The notes beneath the pieces are model-generated. The model was not told the DNA's origin and ran no database searches. It saw only the letters and a list, made by a program, of their open reading frames with translations. Positions 50,278 to 58,158 of a stretch of 64,000 nt of DNA are shown one piece after another. The stretch is from CAWFKW01 sp963816535 (GTDB lineage: Bacteria > Bacteroidota > Ignavibacteria > Tepidaquicellales > OLB5). The translations under genes were made by a program, and so were the position numbers. Position 1 is the stretch's first letter, and the number at the start of each line of letters is the position of its first letter. Location of the stretch: NCBI GenBank assembly GCA_963816535.1, contig CAWFKW010000003.1, positions 744,001 through 808,000 on the forward strand, in the 5' to 3' direction.

Positions 50278-52581
50278 ATGCGCGAACCTGAAGTAAATTT
50301 AGAACTGGCCAAAGAACATGGCCTGCTGGAAGAAGAGTACAACAGAATTGTGGACATTCTCGGCAGAACGCCAACATACACTGAGCTTGGAATTTATTCG
50401 GTAATGTGGAGCGAGCACTGCTCTTACAAAAATTCAATACTTGAGATAAAGAAACTGCCCAGAAGCGGGGGCAGGCTGCTTGTTTCGGCCGGCGAAGAAA
50501 ACGCGGGACTGGTCGATATAGGCGACGGGTTGGCGGTCGCGTTTAAGATAGAGTCGCACAATCATCCATCGGCCGTTGAGCCTTACCAGGGCGCAGCAAC
50601 CGGCGTTGGCGGTATTTTGCGCGATATTTTTACTATGGGAGCTCGGCCAATTGCGGCGCTAAATTCACTTAGGTTTGGGAATATTCAGACCCCCCCTATT
50701 CCCCCTCTTAGTAAAGGGGGGACGCCTGATTTATCAGACGGAGGGGTCGAAAGAACCCGGTATCTTTTCAAGAATGTTGTAAAAGGAATTGGCGATTACG
50801 GAAATTGTTTCGGCGTTCCGACAGTTGGCGGCGAAATTTATTTTGACGAGTGCTACAGGGATAATCCGCTTGTAAACGCAATGGCTGTTGGAATAGTAAA
50901 ACATGATGAAGTCGCCAAAGCCACCGCAGAAGGCGAAGGAAATCCGGTATTCTTAGTCGGCTCATCCACGGGACGCGACGGCATACACGGCGCAACTTTC
51001 GCGTCGGAAGAAATTTCTGAGAAATCAGAATCCAAAAGGCCTTCGGTTCAGGTTGGCGACCCCTTCACAGAAAAACTTCTTCTCGAAGCTTCTCTTGAGC
51101 TTATTAAAACAGGCGTTGTTGTTGGCATGCAGGATATGGGCGCTGCGGGTATTACATGTTCAACAAGCGAAATGAGCGCTAAAGAAAACTCCGGGATGAA
51201 TATAGACCTTGACCTGGTGCCTGTCAGGGAAGAAGGCATGACCGCTTATGAAATAATGCTTTCAGAATCTCAGGAGAGAATGCTTGTCGTAATTGAAAAA
51301 GGTAAAGAAGAAATTGCGAAAGGAATTTTCGAGAAATGGGATTTGAACTGTATTCAAATCGGCGTAGTAACTAAAACGCCGAATGTCGAGGTGCATTATA
51401 AAGGGAAGCTTGTCGCTGAAACCCCGGCAGAGCCTTTAGTATTGGGCGGAGGCGCTCCCGTTTACGTTCGCGAGTCGAAAGAACCTGCATATTTAAAGGA
51501 GCTCAGAGATTTTGATTTTAATTCGCTTCCTGGACCAAAAAGCTATAATGATATATTGTTAAAGCTTCTTGCATCGCCAAATATAACAAATAAGAACTGG
51601 GTTTATGAACAATATGACACACAGGTCAGGACAAACACGATAGTTCTCCCCGGCGGCGATGCATCGGTTGTGAGAATAAAAGGAACACAAAAGGCCCTCG
51701 CAATGAAAACCGATTGCAACGGCAGGTATGTTTATTTGAATCCGTATAAAGGAGGCATGATTGCAGTGTGTGAGTCTGCGCGGAACGTTGTTTGCACGGG
51801 CGCTGAACCGCTGGCGATCACTAACTGCCTGAATTTCGGAAACCCATACAAGCCTGAAGTATATTACCAGTTCAGAGAAGCAATAAGAGGCATTGGAGAA
51901 GCGTGCCGGACTTTAAATACTCCGGTGACGGGCGGAAATGTAAGTTTTTATAACGAATCGCCTGATTATGCAGTATATCCAACCCCGGTTATTGGTATGG
52001 TTGGACTGATTGAAGATATAGATTTCTTCATGACTTCATATTTTAAGAATGATGGCGATTTAGTAGCCTTAATTCAGCCTCTTAAGAAGGATTCCAATGT
52101 AAACAAGTTTGACGGGATTGGGGGAAGCGAATATTTGAAGACCATTCACGGCAAAGTATGCGGCAATGCGCCTGATATAGACCCTGAAAATGAAAAAAAA
52201 CTATATGATTCGGCGCTTGAATTAATAAGAAGGCGTTTAATAAATTCGGCGCATGACGTATCGGACGGAGGACTTGCCATTGCAGCGGCTGAATCATGCG
52301 TTATGAACAGAACCAATCCGATAGGTTGTGCGTTATTATTAGAAGAGGGCGAAAGGGCTGATTTTGCATTATTTAACGAGTCTCAAAGCAGAATTTTGAT
52401 TTCACTGAATAAGGAAAATGAAAAATTATGCTCCGATATTTGCCAAAAGCATGGAATAGAATTCGCTGTTATAGGTAAAACAGGCGGAAACACATTCAAA
52501 ATCAATGATTTTGTAAGCTTAAGCTTAGAAAAGATCTCTGAGGTTTATTACAATTCTATTTCGGCTATTATGGATAAGTAA
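50278..52581 (+). CDS. purL: Phosphoribosylformylglycinamidine synthase subunit PurL
   Basis: A 767-residue PurL of the small, PurQ/PurS-dependent type, which converts FGAR to FGAM using ATP and ammonia from PurQ. Signatures: P-T-Y-T-E-L-G-I-Y-S-V-M-W-S-E-H-C-S-Y-K near residue 40, H-N-H-P-S-A-V-E-P-Y-Q-G-A-A-T-G-V-G-G-I, and a D-M-G-A-A-G-I-T-C-S segment. I start at ATG 50278 (M-R-E-P-E-V-N-L-E-L) because the open frame upstream is a dispersed palindrome. Residues about 137-157 (T-P-P-I-P-P-L-S-K-G-G ... L-S-D-G-G-V) are not PurL sequence but a translated repeat insertion. Confidence 0.95.
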   Translation: MREPEVNLELAKEHGLLEEEYNRIVDILGRTPTYTELGIYSVMWSEHCSYKNSILEIKKLPRSGGRLLVSAGEENAGLVDIGDGLAVAFKIESHNHPSAVEPYQGAATGVGGILRDIFTMGARPIAALNSLRFGNIQTPPIPPLSKGGTPDLSDGGVERTRYLFKNVVKGIGDYGNCFGVPTVGGEIYFDECYRDNPLVNAMAVGIVKHDEVAKATAEGEGNPVFLVGSSTGRDGIHGATFASEEISEKSESKRPSVQVGDPFTEKLLLEASLELIKTGVVVGMQDMGAAGITCSTSEMSAKENSGMNIDLDLVPVREEGMTAYEIMLSESQERMLVVIEKGKEEIAKGIFEKWDLNCIQIGVVTKTPNVEVHYKGKLVAETPAEPLVLGGGAPVYVRESKEPAYLKELRDFDFNSLPGPKSYNDILLKLLASPNITNKNWVYEQYDTQVRTNTIVLPGGDASVVRIKGTQKALAMKTDCNGRYVYLNPYKGGMIAVCESARNVVCTGAEPLAITNCLNFGNPYKPEVYYQFREAIRGIGEACRTLNTPVTGGNVSFYNESPDYAVYPTPVIGMVGLIEDIDFFMTSYFKNDGDLVALIQPLKKDSNVNKFDGIGGSEYLKTIHGKVCGNAPDIDPENEKKLYDSALELIRRRLINSAHDVSDGGLAIAAAESCVMNRTNPIGCALLLEEGERADFALFNESQSRILISLNKENEKLCSDICQKHGIEFAVIGKTGGNTFKINDFVSLSLEKISEVYYNSISAIMDK
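50686..50748. repeat. Palindromic repeat inserted in frame within purL
   Basis: About 60 bases with nested inverted repeats: an outer GACCCC/GGGGTC, an inner CCCCCTCTTAGTAAAGGGGG hairpin, and CTGATTTATCAG. It separates R-F-G-N-I from R-T-R-Y-L-F-K, which are adjacent in normal PurL proteins. It adds 20 or 21 codons without a stop or shift. Confidence 0.8.
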
Positions 52582-52627
52582 GCGCCTGGAATAACAAGAT
52601 ATATCTTTTAACAATCTTCCGTATTAA

Positions 52628-53260
52628 ATGGCATTAAAGTATGTCAAATATTTCCTAATATTATGCTTCACTTTCAATGTCTTCAGCAAGATAGACTGCC
52701 AGGTATTAGAAAACCAAAATCCATTTCACAAACCCGATCCAAAATTACAATATAGTTCAGCATCTTCATTTCTCCCGGTTTCCATCGGAATTGGCGCGGT
52801 ATTGTACCTGGTTAATCCAATATTGATTTATGAAAGCAAAAAATTTTATGCCGGGCTTACCAAAGAGTTTTCTGTTGGCTGGGGCAAGCTGGGCCAACAC
52901 CGGACGTCGTTTGAATATTCAATAATAATAAGCGGCAACATCAGGCATTTCATAAGGTTTTCTTATAAATATGACATTCTGCTGAAGAAGGACATTGAGC
53001 CATCCCACATGCTTCAGGGCAGCGGAACAGTTTCGATTGGAGGAGGCTATTTCACCGACTTTAACGGCGGCGGTTTGTTTCCCGAATTGACATATGGCTA
53101 CACAATAAGAAATCACAAGCTTTTGTTCTATCCACACATAAAAATAAGACACACATTTATGCTGAGAAAAGACAAACCCGATATAACGGATATCTCATTT
53201 GGGTTGATAATTGGAATTGCGAATCCTTTTATAGATGTTGACATAAAAAGAAAGTACTGA
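52628..53260 (+). CDS. Exported beta-rich protein of unknown function upstream of mlaEFD
   Basis: A 210-residue protein with a signal peptide (F-L-I-L-C-F-T-F-N-V-F-S-K-I-D-C-Q, cleavage about residue 25) and alternating strand patterns with aromatic belts (F-E-Y-S-I-I-I-S-G-N-I, T-V-S-I-G-G-G-Y-F, L-T-Y-G-Y-T-I), consistent with a small outer-membrane barrel. It ends D-V-D-I-K-R-K-Y. It is 23 bases before the MlaE permease gene and 46 bases after purL, so it may be the first gene of the lipid-transport operon. Family not recognised; an outer-membrane partner of the Mla system is a guess from position only. Confidence 0.78.
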   Translation: MALKYVKYFLILCFTFNVFSKIDCQVLENQNPFHKPDPKLQYSSASSFLPVSIGIGAVLYLVNPILIYESKKFYAGLTKEFSVGWGKLGQHRTSFEYSIIISGNIRHFIRFSYKYDILLKKDIEPSHMLQGSGTVSIGGGYFTDFNGGGLFPELTYGYTIRNHKLLFYPHIKIRHTFMLRKDKPDITDISFGLIIGIANPFIDVDIKRKY

Positions 53261-53283
53261 TAAAAATTAAAATTAACGGAAAT

Positions 53284-54054
53284 TTGTTTGAAATAATTCC
53301 TAAGGCGTTTCAAAGAATCCTGGTTGAGATATGGGGACTTTATGATTTTTCCAGGAAGTTCTTTGAAGAGTTTCTGAAACCGCCGTATGAGTTCCGCGAG
53401 ATACTCAGGCAGTTTTACGAAATCGGAAATAAGTCTTTTTCGCTAGTTGGCATAACGGGTCTTATAATAGGATTTGTCCTGGCCCTGCAGGCAGTCCCCG
53501 CAATGAAACCGTTCGGCGCAACATCGCTAATTCCAGCGATGGTGTCCGTAAGCCTTGTGCGTGAGATCGGCCCTGTTATTATTGGATTAATATGCGCCGG
53601 TAAGATAGGTTCAGGAATAGGCGCAGAGCTGGGCTCGATGAAAGTAACCGAACAAATTGATGCAATGGAAGTTTCGGCATGCAATCCGTTTAAGTATTTG
53701 GTTGTAACAAGGGTTGTCGCTGCAACATTAATGATTCCGCTTTTGATCATTTATGCCGATGCTATTGCCTCCCTTGGCGGGTACCTCGCCCTCAATATTC
53801 AAAGCGATATCTCATTCAGGTTTTATTATTCGCAGATTTTTCATTCACTTCAATTCCAGGACCTGATACCCCCTACGATTAAGACGTTCTTTTTCGGGTA
53901 CGCGATAGGTATGGTTGGCTGCTTTAAGGGATATAATGCAGATAGAGGCACTGAAAGCGTTGGCATAGCGGCAAATACAGCCGTTGTAGTGGCATCGCTT
54001 TCTGTGATCGTGCTGGACATGATTGCCGTGCAAATTTCAAATATAATATTTTAA
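53284..54054 (+). CDS. mlaE: MlaE family ABC transporter permease
   Basis: A 256-residue inner-membrane permease with five or six helices and the family pattern L-V-R-E-I-G-P-V-I-I-G-L-I-C-A-G-K-I-G-S-G-I-G-A-E-L-G-S-M-K (given here as spaced letters), then E-Q-I-D-A-M-E-V. With MlaF and MlaD it moves phospholipids between the inner and outer membranes. The start is TTG 53284. Its TAA overlaps the mlaF ATG by one base, indicating translational coupling. Confidence 0.95.
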   Translation: MFEIIPKAFQRILVEIWGLYDFSRKFFEEFLKPPYEFREILRQFYEIGNKSFSLVGITGLIIGFVLALQAVPAMKPFGATSLIPAMVSVSLVREIGPVIIGLICAGKIGSGIGAELGSMKVTEQIDAMEVSACNPFKYLVVTRVVAATLMIPLLIIYADAIASLGGYLALNIQSDISFRFYYSQIFHSLQFQDLIPPTIKTFFFGYAIGMVGCFKGYNADRGTESVGIAANTAVVVASLSVIVLDMIAVQISNIIF

Positions 54055-54836
54055 TGAAGATGAGCGGAACCGGGAGAAAAGTGATAAATATACAGAATCT
54101 CAGGAAATCGTTTGGGAAAAACGAGGTTCTGAAGGATATCAATCTTTTTGTTAACGAAGGCGAAACGGTGGTCACGCTTGGCAAATCAGGCACTGGAAAA
54201 TCAGTAACGCTCAAATGCATAGTTGGGCTTATAAGACCCGATTCGGGAAGCGTAAACGTGCTGGGAAGAGAAATCCCTCAATTGTCATACAACGAGCTGT
54301 TGGAAATTCGGAAAAAGATCGGGTTTGTTTTCCAGGCAGGAGCGCTATATGATTCGATGACGGTCAGACAAAATCTGGAATTTCCGCTTGTGCGGCATTC
54401 TAACCTGTCAAAAGATGAAGTCAATAAAAAAGTAATGGAGGTTCTTGAAGATGTCGGGCTCGCAGATTCTGTAGATAAATGGCCGTCGGAGCTTTCGGGG
54501 GGAATGCGCAAAAGGGTCGGAGTGGCAAGAACAATAATTCTGAACCCGCAGATTATGCTCTGGGATGAGCCCACAACGGGGCTTGACCCTGAAACTACGA
54601 GAGACATAAGCCGCCTGATAAGGCAGATGCAGGATAAATATAAAGTATCTTCAATAGTTGTAACTCATGACATGATATGCGCAAAAATTGTGGCCGACAG
54701 AATTTCTGTTTTAAAAGACGGGGAATATATAATATCGGAAACTTTTGAAAATCTGGAAAAATCAGACAACGAATTTGTAAAATCGTTTTTTAGCGAGGAA
54801 TTAATCCTAAATAAAATTCCTGCGCAAAAAAATTGA
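54054..54836 (+). CDS. mlaF: MlaF-like ABC transporter ATP-binding protein
   Basis: A 260-residue ABC ATPase. Walker A is G-K-S-G-T-G-K-S (about residues 43-50), the signature motif is L-S-G-G-M-R-K-R (M-R-K-R is typical of the Mla/Ttg2 branch), Walker B is I-M-L-W-D-E-P, and the switch His is in V-V-T-H-D. The start is ATG 54054 overlapping the mlaE stop; ATG 54060 is an alternative. It powers the phospholipid transporter formed with the neighbouring permease and MCE protein. Confidence 0.96.
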   Translation: MKMSGTGRKVINIQNLRKSFGKNEVLKDINLFVNEGETVVTLGKSGTGKSVTLKCIVGLIRPDSGSVNVLGREIPQLSYNELLEIRKKIGFVFQAGALYDSMTVRQNLEFPLVRHSNLSKDEVNKKVMEVLEDVGLADSVDKWPSELSGGMRKRVGVARTIILNPQIMLWDEPTTGLDPETTRDISRLIRQMQDKYKVSSIVVTHDMICAKIVADRISVLKDGEYIISETFENLEKSDNEFVKSFFSEELILNKIPAQKN

Positions 54837-54880
54837 TATGAAAAAGATAATTTAAAAAATAACTAAAAAGGGATTGCATT

Positions 54881-55909
54881 ATGGAACCCAGTAAAAACAA
54901 AAAATTAGCCGTAGGCCTTTTTATTGCTTCGGGGCTTATACTTTTTGTAGCTGCCATATTTATTATAGGCAGCAAAGAGAATTTATTCACGCCTACTTTT
55001 AAGCTGCAGGCTGTTTTTGAAAGAGTAAGCGGCCTTAAAGAAGGAGCATCTGTTCGGTTTAACGGAATAAATGTGGGAACTGTCGACGGCATTGAAATCA
55101 AAGAAGCCAGAACAGTTATAGTTACTATGACTATAGAAAAGAAAATCCAGGATTTTATCAAGAAAGATTCAAAAGCTTCGGTAAGCTCCGAGGGTCTTGT
55201 TGGCAATAAGATCGTTGAAATAATGGCGGGCGCCAGAGATGCGCAAAGCGTCAGGGAAAATGACGTACTGCAAACAATCCCTCCGGTAGAAACCGAGGAC
55301 ATAATGCGAAGCCTGAAGCATACAGGAGAAAATGCAGATAGCCTAACCAGAGAACTTGCAGAAATTGTCACCAAGGTGAACCTCGGCGAAGGCACTATCG
55401 GCCAGCTTGTAAATAATAAAGACCTGTATAATAACGTAGATTCAACTATGCGCGGGTTTGCAGGCTACTCGGGGCAGATAAAGGTCGTCTTTCAGAAAAT
55501 TACCGGAACTATAGACAATGTGTCAGGAGATATCAGCGAACTTTCCAAACAGGTAAAGAGTATCACCGGGGATATCGCAGAAGTAACCAGGAAAATAAAT
55601 ACGGGCGAGAGCGTTGCCGGAACTTTACTATCTGATACAGTCTTTGCAAATAATTTAAAAGAGGTTATCAGAAACGCAAATTCAACAACAAAGAATCTTG
55701 AAGACGGGTCTTTCAGTTTCTCACAGAATATGGAGGCTCTTAAACACAATTTCCTATTTAAGGGCTATTTTGAAGACATTGGATATTGGGATAAATCAGA
55801 TTGGGAGAAAAATGTAGATAAACGAGAAATGAACCTGCGGATAAAAGAGCAGGAGCTTAATAAGAAGGAAAAAGAACTGAAGGATCTGGAAGAAAAATTG
55901 AAGAATTAA
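54881..55909 (+). CDS. mlaD: MlaD family (MCE domain) lipid-binding protein
   Basis: A 342-residue protein with one N-terminal membrane helix (L-F-I-A-S-G-L-I-L-F-V-A-A-I-F-I-I-G), then an MCE domain at about residues 40-115 (V-S-G-L-K-E-G-A-S-V-R-F-N-G-I-N-V-G-T-V, V-S-S-E-G-L-V-G-N-K-I-V-E). A long helical region follows and the last 40 residues are highly charged coiled coil (K-E-Q-E-L-N-K-K-E-K-E-L-K). It is the periplasmic lipid-binding hexamer of the Mla complex. The 44-base gap after mlaF has a weak AAAGGG upstream of the ATG. The helical tail is longer than in E. coli MlaD. Confidence 0.94.
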   Translation: MEPSKNKKLAVGLFIASGLILFVAAIFIIGSKENLFTPTFKLQAVFERVSGLKEGASVRFNGINVGTVDGIEIKEARTVIVTMTIEKKIQDFIKKDSKASVSSEGLVGNKIVEIMAGARDAQSVRENDVLQTIPPVETEDIMRSLKHTGENADSLTRELAEIVTKVNLGEGTIGQLVNNKDLYNNVDSTMRGFAGYSGQIKVVFQKITGTIDNVSGDISELSKQVKSITGDIAEVTRKINTGESVAGTLLSDTVFANNLKEVIRNANSTTKNLEDGSFSFSQNMEALKHNFLFKGYFEDIGYWDKSDWEKNVDKREMNLRIKEQELNKKEKELKDLEEKLKN

Positions 55910-56087
55910 AATTAGAACCCGACCCTGAATTTTAAGGAGATTTCCTGCCCAAATTTGGACTAACCACTTACCGTGATTTACGGAATAACCCTATATTTGG
56001 GTAATGATTAAAGAGTATAAAACAAATAAAATTAATTATAAATTTAAGGCGTTGAACTAACCTATTCTTAAGCTAAAACGGGCGAAA

Positions 56088-57194
56088 ATGAACATTCGAA
56101 AATTAGTAATATATTCATGTCTTACATCTCTGCTTTTTCTTTTTCAGGATTGCAAAGATAACGCTGTGGTAACGCCGCCGCCAAATAATACTCAAACGCC
56201 AACCGGCCCTGCGCTGACCAGCCCCCCGAATGAAACAACTACTCAAATAGGTTCGCCTGACCTTGTGTGGTCAGCTTACAACGGGGCAGTAAGTTATAGA
56301 GTTCAGGTTTCGCTGGATGCTAACTTCGGCGGAACTATTATAGCGGATACAACAGGCATCACGGCCACACAGCTGCAGTTAACCGGACAGACATTGGCAA
56401 CGGGAGTTTTCTTTTACTGGCGTGTGATAGCCAATTTATCAGGAGGAGTTAGTCCATGGTCAAGTACATGGAGATTCAGAGTTATTTTGGCGCCGCCGGC
56501 CGCGCCAACTTTGCTGTCTCCGCAAAATGGGTCATCCAACCAGTCGTTTCTTCCGCTGTTTGACTGGAGCGATGTGCCGACGGCACAGTATTACAAGATC
56601 CAGATATCAGGCAATGCAAACTTCACAAATATTCTTTTGGATTCCGGAAGCATAACTGTTTCGCAGCTTCAGTGTCCCGATTTCATACTGAACACATCAA
56701 CTCAATATTTCTGGAGGGTGAACGCTTCGAATTCAAACGGGATAAGTATTGGGCCATATTCCTCTGCATTTTCATTTACTACGGTTGCAGGGCCCCAGCC
56801 AAGCAGCATCAGCGGACAGATAACATTCGTAGATACCAATTTCATCCAAGATTCCGGCAACAGATATTATGTTGGCGCATATATTCAATGGCCGCCCTCT
56901 TTTTACGGCCCAATTTCTATCGACACGGTATCTATTCATCAGCAGGGGAATTCCTTTTACGGCACGTATACGGTTGGCAACCTCCCTAACGGAAGCTACA
57001 AGATTGCATTTTTCTATTTTGGGCTGTACAGCGTTTTGAACGCCCCGGTACTGGGAATTTACGGATGCGATACGGTGCACCTGCAATATTCAAATTGTCC
57101 CTCGAATCCTGAGATGGTGACCGTTAGCTCAAATATCGGCGTGCAGAATATTAACTTCCTCAGCTGGGCTGATACAACGCATAGAATTTATTAA
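56088..57194 (+). CDS. Lipoprotein with fibronectin type III-like domains
   Basis: A 368-residue lipoprotein: signal peptide with lipobox (L-F-Q-D-C, Cys about residue 23), a Pro/Asn/Thr-rich linker (T-P-P-P-N-N-T-Q-T-P-T-G-P), then two FN3-like units at about residues 45-135 and 140-230 (S-Y-R-V-Q-V-S ... F-Y-W-R-V and Y-Y-K-I-Q-I-S ... Y-F-W-R-V). A C-terminal beta-rich domain of about 130 residues opens I-S-G-Q-I-T-F-V-D. It lacks a T9SS domain, so if surface-exposed it uses a lipoprotein route. It probably heads a run with the phosphoesterase and peptidase genes. Function unknown. Confidence 0.85.
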   Translation: MNIRKLVIYSCLTSLLFLFQDCKDNAVVTPPPNNTQTPTGPALTSPPNETTTQIGSPDLVWSAYNGAVSYRVQVSLDANFGGTIIADTTGITATQLQLTGQTLATGVFFYWRVIANLSGGVSPWSSTWRFRVILAPPAAPTLLSPQNGSSNQSFLPLFDWSDVPTAQYYKIQISGNANFTNILLDSGSITVSQLQCPDFILNTSTQYFWRVNASNSNGISIGPYSSAFSFTTVAGPQPSSISGQITFVDTNFIQDSGNRYYVGAYIQWPPSFYGPISIDTVSIHQQGNSFYGTYTVGNLPNGSYKIAFFYFGLYSVLNAPVLGIYGCDTVHLQYSNCPSNPEMVTVSSNIGVQNINFLSWADTTHRIY

Positions 57195-57200
57195 GGGCTT

Positions 57201-58130
57201 TTGATTTTGTTAAAATGTAGGGACCTAAAAAAGGGATTTCTTTTCATAATTGTAATTGTCGCTGCGGCCGGGAGATCATTCGCCGCAGATGGGATTTCAT
57301 TTATTGCCATTGGCGATTGGGGAAGGCAGGGTTCGGAAAACCAGACAGCAGTAGCTGAACAAATGTCTGTGTGGGCGATGGACAACAAAGCAAACTTCGT
57401 GATATCGTTGGGCGATAACTTTTATGAAAACGGCGTTACCTCAACCGGCGATCCGTTATGGCGCGTTTCATTCGAAGACGTTTATACTTCTCAGTACCTT
57501 CAGATCCCATGGTACGCCGCGCTGGGGAACCACGATTACCACGGAAATGTGCAGGCGCAGATAGATTACTCAAAATCAAGTTCCCGCTGGAAAATGCCCG
57601 CCCGCTTTTACGCATTTACAGAAAAGCTTGATGACGGTTCAACAGTTTTATTTGTCATAATGGACACAAGCCCCATATCCCGTTCGGATGATGAGTCGAA
57701 AACACTCTTCAGCGAAGATATAACTAAGATCGATAATAATATTCAGTATAACTGGATGGACAGCGTATTGACCCATACTGATGCAAAATGGAAGATAGTC
57801 TGCGGACATCATCCGGTTATCTCAGGAGGATACCACGGCGGGCAGGTCGAGATGCAGCAGGAAGTTGAACCGGTTTTCGTAAAGGACAAAGTGGATGCAT
57901 ATATTTGCGGACATGACCACGACATGCAGCATTTGAAAAGGAAAGGCATAAATTATTTTGTTTCAGGCGCAGGCTCAGAGCCCCGAAACTGCGAAGACAC
58001 AAATTACACTTATTTTTTTGCTCCAAAGACCCCGGGGTTTTTGGGGATCCATCTTTCATCAGGCGAATTAAGAGCATCGTTTACCGATAAGTCGGGAAAC
58101 GAGCTATATACAACTTCAATAACAAAATAG
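57201..58130 (+). CDS. Exported metallophosphoesterase (purple acid phosphatase-like)
   Basis: A 309-residue secreted calcineurin-fold hydrolase starting at TTG 57201. Signal peptide F-L-F-I-I-V-I-V-A-A-A-G-R-S-F-A-A. Metal ligands appear in order as G-D-W-G (block 1), S-L-G-D-N-F-Y (block 2), G-N-H-D-Y (block 3), C-G-H-H-P (block 4) and C-G-H-D-H (block 5). The block 2 Tyr in D-N-F-Y is the charge-transfer Tyr of purple acid phosphatases, so a Fe-containing TRAP/ACP5-type phosphatase is likely. It starts six bases after the lipoprotein gene and probably releases phosphate from organic esters in the periplasm or outside. Confidence 0.93.
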   Translation: MILLKCRDLKKGFLFIIVIVAAAGRSFAADGISFIAIGDWGRQGSENQTAVAEQMSVWAMDNKANFVISLGDNFYENGVTSTGDPLWRVSFEDVYTSQYLQIPWYAALGNHDYHGNVQAQIDYSKSSSRWKMPARFYAFTEKLDDGSTVLFVIMDTSPISRSDDESKTLFSEDITKIDNNIQYNWMDSVLTHTDAKWKIVCGHHPVISGGYHGGQVEMQQEVEPVFVKDKVDAYICGHDHDMQHLKRKGINYFVSGAGSEPRNCEDTNYTYFFAPKTPGFLGIHLSSGELRASFTDKSGNELYTTSITK

Positions 58131-58158
58131 ATTTCAAATCAATCTTATCGACAATTTT

